This document shows, piece by piece, positions 7,795 to 16,600 of a DNA stretch of 64,000 nt. Every line of letters begins with the position of its first letter. The first letter of the stretch is position 1. The stretch comes from Nocardia cyriacigeorgica (GTDB taxonomy: Bacteria > Actinomycetota > Actinomycetes > Mycobacteriales > Mycobacteriaceae): assembly GCF_010858045.1 (NCBI RefSeq), contig NZ_JAAGVC010000025.1:16548-80547 (forward strand). The letters run 5' to 3'. The notes under the pieces are model-generated. The model did no database searches and was not told where the DNA came from. It saw only the letters and a list, made by a program, of their open reading frames with translations. The position numbers were made by a program, and so were the translations under genes.

Positions 7795-9375
7795 TCAGAT
7801 CAGCCAGGCGGCGGAGTTCGGGGCGAGCAACCCGTCGACGAGGGGTGTGCTGAGCAGGATCGTCTCTCGGTCGGGCAGCTCGATCGCGGCTGCGGAACTG
7901 TTGAGCACGCAGACGAGTCCGCCCGGGCGACGGAACATCAGCACTCCGGGTGCGGCGGGCATCCACTCCAGTCCGGCGCCGTCGAACTCCGGACGCTTGT
8001 GCCGCAGCTCGATGGCGTCGCGGTACAGCTCGACGGTCGACCCGCTGCGATCGAGCTGGGCGGCCACGGTCAGCTCGGCCCAGTCGGCCGGTATCGGCAG
8101 CCATGATCGCGCCGCCGCGGTGAACCCGAACGGCGGGGCGGACCCTTCCCAGGGAATCGGCACCCGGCACCCGTCCCGCCCGCGCTCGGTGTGCCCGGTG
8201 CGTTCCCAGACCGGATCCTGCAGCACCTCGTCGGGCAGATCATCGACATTGGGCAGGCCCAGTTCGGCGCCGTTGTAGATGAACACCGCGCCCGGCAGCG
8301 CGAGTTCGAGCAGGATCATCGCCCGTGCCCTGGCGACCCCGAGTTCGCCGCCGCCGTAGCGGGTGACCTCTCGCTCGATGTCGTGGTTGGACAACGTCCA
8401 GGTGGGCGTCGCCCCGACCGGGACCACGGCGAGCAGGGAGTTCTCGACGGCGTGGCGGATGGCGTCGGCGTCGAACGGGGTCTCGGCCAGCCGGAAGTTG
8501 AAGGCGAGGTGCAGTTCGTCGGGGCGCACGTATTCGCCGAAGCGCACGTTGTCGTCGACCCACACCTCGCCGATGGACACCGCGTGCGGATAGTCGTCGA
8601 GTACGCGGCGGATGCGGCGGTGGATGTCGTGCACGCCGGGGTTGTTGAATCGCGGATCGGAGTCGTCGTGGATCAACATCCTGGTATCGACGCGTTCCAT
8701 ATCGGGCAGGCCGTCCGGTTTGGCCATGCCATGTGCCACGTCGATGCGGAAACCGTCGACGCCGCGGTCGAGCCAGAACCGCAGGGTCTGCTCGAAATCG
8801 GCGATCACCTCGGGGTTGTCCCAGTTCAGGTCGGGTTGTTCGGCGGCGAACAGATGCAGATACCACTGGCCTGGCCTGCCGTCGGCCTCGACGATCCTGG
8901 TCCAGGCCGGGCCGCCGAAGATGCTCGGCCAGTTGTTGGGCGGCAGCTCACCGTCCGGGCCGCGACCGTCGCGGAAGATGTAGCGGGCGCGCTCCCGGCT
9001 ACCGGGCGCGGCGGCGAGCGCGGCGCGGAACCAGGGATGCGCGTCACTGGTGTGATTGGGCACCAGATCCATCGTGACCTTGATATCGCGGGCGTGCGCG
9101 GCCGCGATCAGCGCATCGAGGGCAGGCATACCGCCGAAGAGCGGGTCGATATCGCGCGGGTCGGACACGTCGTAACCGCCGTCGGCCATCGGCGAACGCA
9201 TCACCGGGCAGATCCACAGCGCGTCCACGCCGAGGCGTTCCAGATAATCCAGCCGGGCCCGCACCCCGCCGAGATCACCGACACCGTCGCCGTCGGAATC
9301 GGCGAAAGAACGCGGATAGACCTGGTAGAAGACCGCGGCCTCCCACCACGGGCCCGACGCAGTGTTCATGTCCAC
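7795..9375 (-). CDS. aglA: Alpha-glucosidase, GH13 family (AglA)
   Basis: This cytosolic GH13 enzyme hydrolyses alpha-glucosidic bonds in short oligosaccharides. The 526-residue protein begins with the GH13 opening block FYQVYPRSFADSDGDGVGDL. It has the DLVPNHTS motif at about 103-110, the nucleophile in GFRIDVAHG (Asp212), the acid/base in SIGEVWV (Glu270) and the third acid in LSNHD (Asp332). Domain B after residue 110 is short, as in oligo-1,6- and alpha-glucosidases. It is directly followed by glbO in the transcription map (glbO stands upstream, ten bases away), an order also known in mycobacteria. Confidence 0.93.
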   Translation of the reverse strand: MDMNTASGPWWEAAVFYQVYPRSFADSDGDGVGDLGGVRARLDYLERLGVDALWICPVMRSPMADGGYDVSDPRDIDPLFGGMPALDALIAAAHARDIKVTMDLVPNHTSDAHPWFRAALAAAPGSRERARYIFRDGRGPDGELPPNNWPSIFGGPAWTRIVEADGRPGQWYLHLFAAEQPDLNWDNPEVIADFEQTLRFWLDRGVDGFRIDVAHGMAKPDGLPDMERVDTRMLIHDDSDPRFNNPGVHDIHRRIRRVLDDYPHAVSIGEVWVDDNVRFGEYVRPDELHLAFNFRLAETPFDADAIRHAVENSLLAVVPVGATPTWTLSNHDIEREVTRYGGGELGVARARAMILLELALPGAVFIYNGAELGLPNVDDLPDEVLQDPVWERTGHTERGRDGCRVPIPWEGSAPPFGFTAAARSWLPIPADWAELTVAAQLDRSGSTVELYRDAIELRHKRPEFDGAGLEWMPAAPGVLMFRRPGGLVCVLNSSAAAIELPDRETILLSTPLVDGLLAPNSAAWLI

Positions 9376-9385
9376 CCCGCCGCGC

Positions 9386-9790
9386 TCACCAGGTCGCGTT
9401 CATCAGCGAGTTCGCGGCCATCTCCAGGTAGTCGAGCAGCGCCTTGCGGTGTTCGTCGTCGAGCACCTCCGGCTCGATCTCGGCCACCCCGATCCGCATG
9501 CAGCGCAACCAGGCGTCGCGCTCCACCGGACCGATCGTGAACGGCATGTGCCGCATCCGCAGGCGGGGATGCCCGCGCTCGTCGCTGTAGGTGCGCGGCC
9601 CGCCCCAGTACTGCTCCAGGAACATCCGCAACCGCCGCTCGGCGGGCCCGAGGTCCTCCTCGGGGTACAGCGGGCGCAGCACCTCGTCGGCGGCTACCTC
9701 GCGGTAGAACGCGGCCACGATCCGGCGGAAGGTCTCCTCGCCGCCGACCGCCTCGTAGAACGACGTCGCTGTGTGCTCGCCCGAAGTCAT
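9386..9790 (-). CDS. glbO: Truncated haemoglobin, group II (trHbO)
   Basis: This oxygen-binding truncated globin has a 2-on-2 fold and is thought to act near the respiratory chain or against NO and peroxide. From the chosen ATG the product has 134 residues (MTSGEHTATSFYEAVGG). A GAGAGGG ribosome site lies five bases upstream, which favours it over an ATG 36 bases earlier. Group II features are FYREV (B10 Tyr), LYPEEDL (CD1 Tyr), FLEQYWGGP, the proximal histidine in LRMRHMPF and Trp G8 in ERDAWLRCM. The downstream gene is aglA. Confidence 0.94.
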   Translation of the reverse strand: MTSGEHTATSFYEAVGGEETFRRIVAAFYREVAADEVLRPLYPEEDLGPAERRLRMFLEQYWGGPRTYSDERGHPRLRMRHMPFTIGPVERDAWLRCMRIGVAEIEPEVLDDEHRKALLDYLEMAANSLMNATW

Positions 9791-9997
9791 AGACCCTCTC
9801 GATTCGCTGGATGCGCCGCGCTCCATTGTGCCCGCGCACCGGCCTGCTCGCGCACATCGCGGCCCGATGGCTCTTCAGCCACAGTTAACCCGACATTGTG
9901 TTAAATCACCGTGCACCGGCCCGCATTCCGTGGTCAACTTGGTGGCAGTCTCCGGCGAGATACCACATGATCTTGGAACGCAGAAATTGGGGTCGAC

Positions 9998-10699
9998 ATG
10001 AAGCAGCGACACGCCCGATCACAGGAGGCGAGGGCGCACCGACAACTCCAGCCCGCCGACGTCCACAACCGTGGGTCGGGGGCTACTCCGCTGCACTTGT
10101 TGTCCGATCATCATTCCGGGGCGCACCGCGATCATCATCGCGCCGACACCGCGCCGACCCCACTGCCCACACCCACCAACAACTGGCTCAAACGCCGCGT
10201 CCTGCTCCTCAACGCCACCTACGAGCCGCTGACCGCGCTGTCCGCGCGTCGCGCCGTGGTGCTGCTCATCTGCGATAAGGCCGACACCGTTCACCACGAC
10301 CCCGAGGGCCCGATCGTGCATTCGGCCGGATCCTCGCTCACCATTCCGTCGGTGATCCGCCTGCGCACCTACGTCCGCGTCCCCTACCGGGCCCGCGTCC
10401 CGATGACCCGCGCCGCCCTCATGCAGCGCGACCGTTACCGCTGCGGCTACTGCGGCGGTAAAGCCGAGACCATCGACCACGTCGTCCCCCGCAGCCGCGG
10501 CGGCGAGCACAGCTGGGAGAACTGCGTGGCCAGCTGCGCACCCTGCAATCACCGCAAAGCCGACAAACTGCTCAGCGAGCTGGGGTGGACCTTGCGCGCC
10601 CCGCTGGTGTCGCCGAAGGGGCCGCACTGGCGGCTGCTGTCGACCGTCACCGAGCTGGATCCGGTGTGGTTGCAGTATCTGGGCGAAGGCGCCGCATAA
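9998..10699 (+). CDS. HNH endonuclease family protein
   Basis: The 233-residue protein ends in a complete HNH/zinc-finger nuclease domain. It has CGYCGG, then the DH of IDHVVPRSRGG, WENCV and CAPCNHRKAD, giving two CxxC pairs around the HNH residues. The middle part (VLLLNATYEPLTALSARRAVVLLI) is the N-terminal domain that accompanies this nuclease in actinobacteria. About 65 low-complexity His/Arg/Pro residues precede it, so the true start may be internal. The M. tuberculosis counterpart is Rv2469c. It is divergent from glbO; its DNA substrate is unknown. Confidence 0.85.
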   Translation: MKQRHARSQEARAHRQLQPADVHNRGSGATPLHLLSDHHSGAHRDHHRADTAPTPLPTPTNNWLKRRVLLLNATYEPLTALSARRAVVLLICDKADTVHHDPEGPIVHSAGSSLTIPSVIRLRTYVRVPYRARVPMTRAALMQRDRYRCGYCGGKAETIDHVVPRSRGGEHSWENCVASCAPCNHRKADKLLSELGWTLRAPLVSPKGPHWRLLSTVTELDPVWLQYLGEGAA

Positions 10700-10702
10700 C
10701 GG

Positions 10703-11269
10703 TCAGTGGTATTCGACCACCAGGGTCGCCCAGGTGCCCGGTTCCAGCGCCTCGAACAGATGCGGAACGTCGCCCGGATAACTGATGTAATCGCCGGGCC
10801 GGAGTTCCGCGGGCGCATCCGCCGGTCCGACGAGAGCGCGTCCGGCACCGAGCAGGATGTGCTCGACCGATTCCCGCATGTGCGCTTCCGACCGGCGCGG
10901 CTCGCCGGGTTCGGCGGTGATCCGGTACAGATCGCTGCGCGTGTCGGCCGGGCCGGCCCAGAGCAGAGTGGCCCGATACTCCGACTCCGCGGCGGCGACC
11001 ACGGGCCCCTCGCCTGCCCGGATCACCCGCACACTCGGTCGCGGCGGGTCGAGCAGCCGCGAGAACGGCATATCGAGGGCGACACACAAGGCCCACAACG
11101 TTTCCAGACTTGGGTTCCCGGTCCCCGACTCCAATTGCGACAGCGTCGATTTCGCGATGCCCGCCCGGTTGGCGACCTCGGTGAGCGACAACCCCGCACG
11201 GGTACGCTCCCTGCGTAGCGACGCGGCGATCACCGCTTTCGGCGCCACCGCCGGATCTTCTGCCGCCAT
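10703..11269 (-). CDS. XRE-family regulator with C-terminal cupin domain
   Basis: The chosen ATG (MAAEDPAVAPKAVIAASLRR) has a GGGAGTG ribosome site five bases upstream and gives 188 residues; the frame is open further but lacks a better start. A helix-turn-helix lies at about residues 25-75 (LSLTEVANRAGIAKSTLSQLESGTGNPS). A cupin barrel fills the rest, with ESVEHILLGAGRALV and LRPGDYISYPGDVPHLFEAL. Such regulators usually sense a small ligand in the cupin and control the adjacent gene. Here that is azlCD, divergently placed 70 bases away. Confidence 0.9.
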   Translation of the reverse strand: MAAEDPAVAPKAVIAASLRRERTRAGLSLTEVANRAGIAKSTLSQLESGTGNPSLETLWALCVALDMPFSRLLDPPRPSVRVIRAGEGPVVAAAESEYRATLLWAGPADTRSDLYRITAEPGEPRRSEAHMRESVEHILLGAGRALVGPADAPAELRPGDYISYPGDVPHLFEALEPGTWATLVVEYH

Positions 11270-11322
11270 CCCACACTCCCGTTGTCGGTACTTGTCCGCT
11301 CGTTGACGGATCCGGTCCGCGG

Positions 11323-11359
11323 CGTTCAATATAAACGACATGCGTTCGATATGGCGAAC
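11323..11359. promoter_or_regulatory. Two repeated operator-like sites before and over the azlC start
   Basis: GTTCAATAT at 11324 recurs as GTTCGATAT at 11344, exactly 20 bases or two helical turns apart. Each is followed by an inverted half: CGTT/AACG at 11323-11337 and GTTCG/CGAAC at 11344-11359. The second site overlaps the first codons of azlC. They are the obvious candidates for binding by the XRE-cupin regulator transcribed the other way. Confidence 0.55.
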
Positions 11360-12005
11360 ACTGGACCGGGATCTCCGGACCAGTATCGCGGCGACCTCCG
11401 TGGCCGCCGCGATGATCGGCATTTCCTACGGTGCGGCCGTGGTCGGCGCCGGATTCCCGATGTGGATGCCGGTGGTTCTCGCCTCGACGGTGCTGGCAGG
11501 CGGTTCGGAGTTCCTGTTCTTCGGGATTCTCACCGCGGGGGCGGGCCCGCTCGCTGCGGCGTCGGCCGGTCTGCTGGTGAACGCGAGGCACCTGCCGTAC
11601 GGGTTGTCGATGCCGGACGTCTTCCGCTCCGGCGCACGACGGCTGCTCGGCGTGCATCTGATGGTCGATGAGAGCGTCGCGTTCGCGCTGGCTCCGGGCG
11701 ATCTGGAACGGCGGCGGTCGGCCTACTGGCTGTGCGGCCTCGGCATCGCGGTGTGCTGGCCGCTCGGCGCACTGGCCGGAGCAGTCATCGGCAGCATCGT
11801 GCCCGATACCGCGGCGTTCGGCCTGGATGCGGTCTTTCCGGCGGTCCTGCTCGCCCTGATCCTGCCCGCCCTGCGCGATCGGGTGACCCTGCGGGCGGCC
11901 GGCGTCGGCGCCGGATTGGCCGTTCTCACAACGCCGTTCGTCCCGGCCGGCCTGCCGGTGCTGATCGCGCTGGCCGGGCTGATCGTCGCGGTGGGAGCGT
12001 TGTGA
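11340..12005 (+). CDS. azlC: AzlC-family branched-chain amino acid exporter subunit
   Basis: This integral membrane subunit of the two-part AzlCD exporter is known for branched-chain amino acids and their analogues. The 221-residue protein opens with the family segment RTSIAATSVAAAMIGISYGAA and has STVLAGGSEFLFFGILTAGAGPLAAASAGLLVNARHLPYGLS. That block contains the conserved NARHLPYG motif. Several further membrane helices follow. A TATAAA box ends four bases before the ATG, so little or no leader is expected. The stop overlaps the azlD start in TGATG. The XRE-cupin regulator is divergent. Confidence 0.9.
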   Translation: MRSIWRTLDRDLRTSIAATSVAAAMIGISYGAAVVGAGFPMWMPVVLASTVLAGGSEFLFFGILTAGAGPLAAASAGLLVNARHLPYGLSMPDVFRSGARRLLGVHLMVDESVAFALAPGDLERRRSAYWLCGLGIAVCWPLGALAGAVIGSIVPDTAAFGLDAVFPAVLLALILPALRDRVTLRAAGVGAGLAVLTTPFVPAGLPVLIALAGLIVAVGAL

Positions 12006-12322
12006 TGGGTTCGCCGCTCCTGGTTCCCGCCATGCTCACCATGGCCGTCGGCACCTATCTGCTCCGCTGGGCGGGGCCCGCGCTACGCAACCGGATCCGC
12101 TTTCCGCCGCGAGCGGCCCGGCTGCTCGAGATCGGTGCCGTGATCCTGCTGGCGGCGTTGGTGGCTACCACCGCGCTGCCGTTCGGGAGCGAATTCGGGT
12201 GGGCCTTACCGGCGGGCGTGCTGGTGGGAGGGATACTGGCCTGGCTGCGCTGTCCCTTGCTGGTGGTCATCGTCGCCGCCGCGGGGACCACGGCGGTGTT
12301 GCGGGCGGTCGGCATCGCCTGA
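12005..12322 (+). CDS. azlD: AzlD-family small membrane partner of AzlC
   Basis: The 105-residue protein has four predicted membrane segments and starts with the AzlD signature VPAMLTMAVGTYLLRWAGPAL, including the conserved TYLLR. It shares one base with the azlC stop, so the two subunits are translationally coupled. It completes the AzlCD exporter. A GTG immediately before the ATG is an equally possible start. Confidence 0.88.
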   Translation: MGSPLLVPAMLTMAVGTYLLRWAGPALRNRIRFPPRAARLLEIGAVILLAALVATTALPFGSEFGWALPAGVLVGGILAWLRCPLLVVIVAAAGTTAVLRAVGIA

Positions 12323-12495
12323 GCGGGCGGGCGCCTCTCGATACGGCGCCGATCCGACCATCCAAGCCGCGGCGGTCGAGTGCGCTGTGCCTATCGCCGC
12401 CCGGCCGACCTCCACCCCGAGGTCGGTGACCTCGCGGGTGGTCGGCACTTGTCCCACCCGCCGGCTACCGCGTCCGGACAGCCGCGGCGGCCCGG

Positions 12496-13164
12496 CTAGC
12501 GCGGGGTGAGTGGCAGACCGCCACCGAGGCGGCGGGCGACCGAACCATAGCGGGCGTCCAGGCGCAGCCACGTCGTGCTGGAGCGCACCCGCACGATCTC
12601 GTCGGGCGGAATCCGGCGCGATTCGGCGCGATCACCCGAATGCGGGATGAAGTCCATGGCGGTGAGGGCGAAGACGACGCGCATCGGCACCTGCACCTGC
12701 ACCGCACCGCCCGACACCGTGAGCACCGTCTGGTCCAGCAGGGCAGCGGGCGGTCCGTGCCCGGAGCCGTGCTCCTTGGCGAGGTCGGCGCCCTGTTCGG
12801 CGAGTTCGACGAGGGTGCGGGCGGGCACATCGTCGACATGGGCGAAGCCGCTGGCCGGCGGGAGGGCGCCACGCCAGGCCGAATCCATCGAGTAGCCGAG
12901 GTCGATCGGGCTACCGGAAGAAAGCCCGGCCAGCACCGCATCGGCACCGACGGTGACATCGTCGACGCCCAGTTCGGCGACCACCGTCCGCACCGCGAGC
13001 GCCTCGAAGCCCGTCGCCACCCATGCCGACACCCACCGCTCGCCCCGGCGACGCAGCCGCACGACAACGGCCGGATCCAGCCGGAGGGCACGGCCGAGGA
13101 AGGTCGCGAGGTTCTCCCGTTCGGCCGGATCGCCGACGTACAAGACCCGTTGTTCGGACATCAC
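12496..13164 (-). CDS. Conserved actinobacterial protein of unknown function (Rv2474c-like)
   Basis: I recognise no domain in this 222-residue protein. It is soluble, with no signal peptide. It begins with a nucleotide-binding-like VLYVGDPAERENLATFLGRALRLDP, and a repeated theme of acidic and small residues follows (ELGVDDVTVGADAVLAGL). It lies upstream of nothing else on this strand and just downstream of the thioesterase and gdh. That matches the Rv2474c-Rv2475c-Rv2476c order I remember in M. tuberculosis. The long-conserved neighbourhood suggests a link to glutamate metabolism, which is inference only. Confidence 0.6.
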   Translation of the reverse strand: MMSEQRVLYVGDPAERENLATFLGRALRLDPAVVVRLRRRGERWVSAWVATGFEALAVRTVVAELGVDDVTVGADAVLAGLSSGSPIDLGYSMDSAWRGALPPASGFAHVDDVPARTLVELAEQGADLAKEHGSGHGPPAALLDQTVLTVSGGAVQVQVPMRVVFALTAMDFIPHSGDRAESRRIPPDEIVRVRSSTTWLRLDARYGSVARRLGGGLPLTPR

Positions 13165-13188
13165 AGACCGACGATCACCGTGCGCCGG

Positions 13189-13662
13189 TCACTCACTCAT
13201 CCACTGCGCGAGATAGTCGCGCTCATCGGTGGTCAGCCTGCGCAACCGCTGGGTGTCCATATCGAAAGCGGCGAGCTGGGTCGATGCGACCACCGCGGGC
13301 GGCGAGTCGGGAGCGGCACCCGCGGCGCGCACCTCATAGGCCACCGTGAAGTCGACCGCGCGCAGCTGCTCGATCCACATCGCGATATCGAGCGGAGTGT
13401 CCTCGTGCCGGAGCTGCCCGCGATAGCGGACATGCAGGTCGGCCAGGACGCAGCCCTGCCGCAGGGCCGCGGTGGGGCGATCGTCTTCGAACAGCCACGG
13501 GATGCGCGCCTCTTCCAGCAGCGTCACCATCCGCGCGTGGTTGACGTGCTGGAACGCATCCATATCCGACCACCGGATATCGACCTTGGCATGAAAGCGC
13601 TTGGGTAGGACGACCGTGTCCCTCGCCTGCGGATTGCCGTTCAGCGATCCGACACTCGTCAC
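13189..13662 (-). CDS. Hot-dog fold acyl-CoA thioesterase (4HBT type)
   Basis: The 157-residue product is a 4-hydroxybenzoyl-CoA-thioesterase-type enzyme. It has FHAKVDIRWSDMDAFQHVNHARM with the catalytic aspartate in WSDMDAFQHVN, followed by the hot-dog helix (VTLLEEARIPWLFED) and the sheet DLHVRYRGQLRHEDTPLDIAMW. The start is a GTG with GGAGG seven bases upstream. This GTG overlaps the TGA of gdh (GTGA), so translation is probably coupled. Its substrate is unknown; linkage to gdh is conserved in mycobacteria (Rv2475c). Confidence 0.88.
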   Translation of the reverse strand: MTSVGSLNGNPQARDTVVLPKRFHAKVDIRWSDMDAFQHVNHARMVTLLEEARIPWLFEDDRPTAALRQGCVLADLHVRYRGQLRHEDTPLDIAMWIEQLRAVDFTVAYEVRAAGAAPDSPPAVVASTQLAAFDMDTQRLRRLTTDERDYLAQWMSE

Positions 13663-16600
13663 CGTGATACCTCCGACTGGGTTCCCGCCCCACTGACCAT
13701 GCTGCGCACCTGCCGCGCGGCGACCGACAGCGTGGCCAGGTCGTGGGTGCCGGACTCGAACAACTCCGACAGCGCGGCCCGGGCACGCCCGAGCCGAGAC
13801 TGGTTCTTCGACTCCCAGTATGCAATCTTTTCGTCCGCGGTCTCTTCCGGGTCGCCGCCGGAGAGCACATCGAGGGTGAGCGAGCGCAGCGAGCTGTACA
13901 TGTCGTCGCGCAACGCCAGCCGGGCAAGAGCGTGCCAGCGATCGCCGCGTTCCAGGTGGCTGACGGCCTCGAGCAGCCAATCGATCTTCAGGTGCTCGTT
14001 GAGCGCGTAGTAGAGCGAACCCACCTCATCGCCGGTGCGATCGGTGATATCGGCGATATCGATCACATCGAGCAACGGGAACAGATTCAGCAGCCCGTAG
14101 ACCTCGGTCGCGAGGTCGGTGGGTGCCCCGTGGGCGATCAGTTCGGCGCTCCGATCGGTCAGCGACGTCACGTGGTGGCCGCGCAGCCAGCCGGGGACCT
14201 TGGGGGCGAGCTCGCGAACACCGCGGCTGTAGCGGTTGACCTCGGCGCCGACCGCGATCGGCTGCGGCCGGTTGGTGAGCAGCCAGCGCGAGGCCCGGTC
14301 CAGCGTGCGTTTGGTTTCCAGCTCGAGTTCGTCCCGGATCGCGACAGAGGTGTCGGCGGTGCGGATCCTGGCCCAGATATCGTGCAGCCCGAAGATCTCG
14401 GTAACGGCGGTGAACGCACGCACCGAATCGCTCGCGGTGGCGCCGACCTCTTCGTTCAGCCGATGGGCGTAGGTGATTCCGCCGTAGTCGACCACCTCGT
14501 TGACGATCATGGTGGTGAGGATTTCCCGGCGCAGCCGATGCTTCTTGATCGCCGTGCCGAAGCGTCCACGCAACGGAGACGGGAAGTATTCGGGCAGCCG
14601 GGTGGCGAAGTAGGCCATGTCGGGCAGATCCGACTCGAGCAGATCGCCCTTGAGCGCGAGCTTCACGTGCGCCAGCAGGTTGGCCAGCTCCGGGGAGGTC
14701 AGGCCGGTGCCTTCCTCATGCCTGCGCTTCATCTCCGGTTCCGAGGGCAGTGCCTCGAGCTCACGGTCGAGGCCGCGGCGCTGCTCCAGATCGTCGATCA
14801 CCCGGCGGTGCACATTCAGCATGCGCGGCGCGTCCGAGCGCGACAGGCCCATCAGGAAGTTCTGCGAGACGTTGTCGCGCAGCACCATCTGCGCGACCTC
14901 GTCGGTCATCGAAGCCAGCAGCGGATTGCGCTCGGAGTCCGGCAGCAGCCCGGCGCTCACCACGCCATCGAGCAGCACCTTGATATTGACCTCATGGTCG
15001 GAGCAGTCCACACCCGCGGAATTGTCGAGCGCGTCGGTGTTCATCTTGCCGCCGTTGCGGCAGAACTCGATGCGCCCGAGCGCGGTGGCGCCGAGGTTGC
15101 CACCTTCACCGATGACGTTGACCCGCAGCTGGTTTCCGTCGACGCGGACCGCATCGTTGGACTTGTCGCCCACGTCGGCATTGGATTCGGTACTGGCCTT
15201 GATGTAGGTGCCGATGCCACCGTTCCACAGCAGCTGCACGGGTGCGAGCAGGATGGCGCGGACCAGCTCGGGCGGCGACAGTGCCGTCACCTCGTCGGCC
15301 AGGCCGAGCGCTTGTCTGGCCTGTGGGCTGATCGGCACCGATTTCACCGTGCGGTCCCAGACGCCGCCGCCTTCGCTGATCAGCGACGTGTCGTAATCGG
15401 CCCACGACGACCGCGGCAACTCGAACATCCGCCGCCGCTCGGCAAACGACGACGCCGCATCCGGATTCGGATCCAAGAAAATATGCCGATGATCGAACGC
15501 CGCCACCAGGCGAATGTGCTCCGACAACAACATCCCGTTACCGAACACATCACCGGACATATCACCGATACCCACCACCGTGAAATCCTCGGCCTGCGTA
15601 TCGATCCCCATCTCCTGGAAATGCCGCTTCACACTCTCCCACGCACCCCGAGCGGTAATACCCATCGCCTTGTGGTCGTAACCCGCCGACCCACCCGAGG
15701 CGAAGGCGTCACCCAGCCAGAAACCGTAGCTCTTGGCCACCTCGTTGGCCACGTCGGAGAAGGTGGCCGTGCCCTTGTCGGCCGCGACGACGAGGTAGGT
15801 GTCGTCGCCGTCGCGTCGCACCACCCGCGCAGGCGGCAACACCGCACCGGTCGCCAGGTCGACATTGTCGGTGACGTCGAGCAGGCCGGAGATGAACGTG
15901 CGGTAGCAGGCCACACCCTCGGCCATCATCGCCTGACGATCAGCACCCGCATCCCCGGTGGCCGCAGGCGGCTGCTTCACCACGAAACCACCCTTGGCAC
16001 CCACCGGCACGATCACCGCATTCTTCACCGCCTGCGCCTTCACCAAACCCAAAATCTCGGTCCGGAAATCCTCCAACCGATCCGACCACCGCAAACCACC
16101 ACGTGCCACCGCACCGAACCGCAGATGCACACCCTCCACCCGCGGCGAATACACGAAAATCTCGAATTGTGGCCGCGGCTTGGGCAATTCGGCGATTTCC
16201 CGCGGTTCGACCTTCATCGAGATGTAGTCGCGCGCCCGGCCGTCGTCGCCGGTGACGTAGTAATTGGTGCGCAGTGTCGCCGAGATCAGGCCGAGAATGG
16301 CGCGCAGGATGCGGTCGGCATCCAGGCTCACCACCTGGTCGATCTGGGTGCGGACCTGCGTCTCCAGTTCAGCGGCCCGCTCCGTGGAATGGGCGTCGGG
16401 GTCGAATTTCGCCGCGAACAGATCGGTGAACAGCCGCGCCGCCTCCGGGTAGTTGAGCAGCACGCGGGCGATGTTGGTCTGGCTGTACGGGAAACCGGCC
16501 TGCTGCAGGTACCTGGCGTAGGTACGCAGAATGGCCACCTCGCGCCACGGCATCCGGGCGCGCAGCACGAGCTCGTTCAACCCATCCGCTTCGGCACGGC

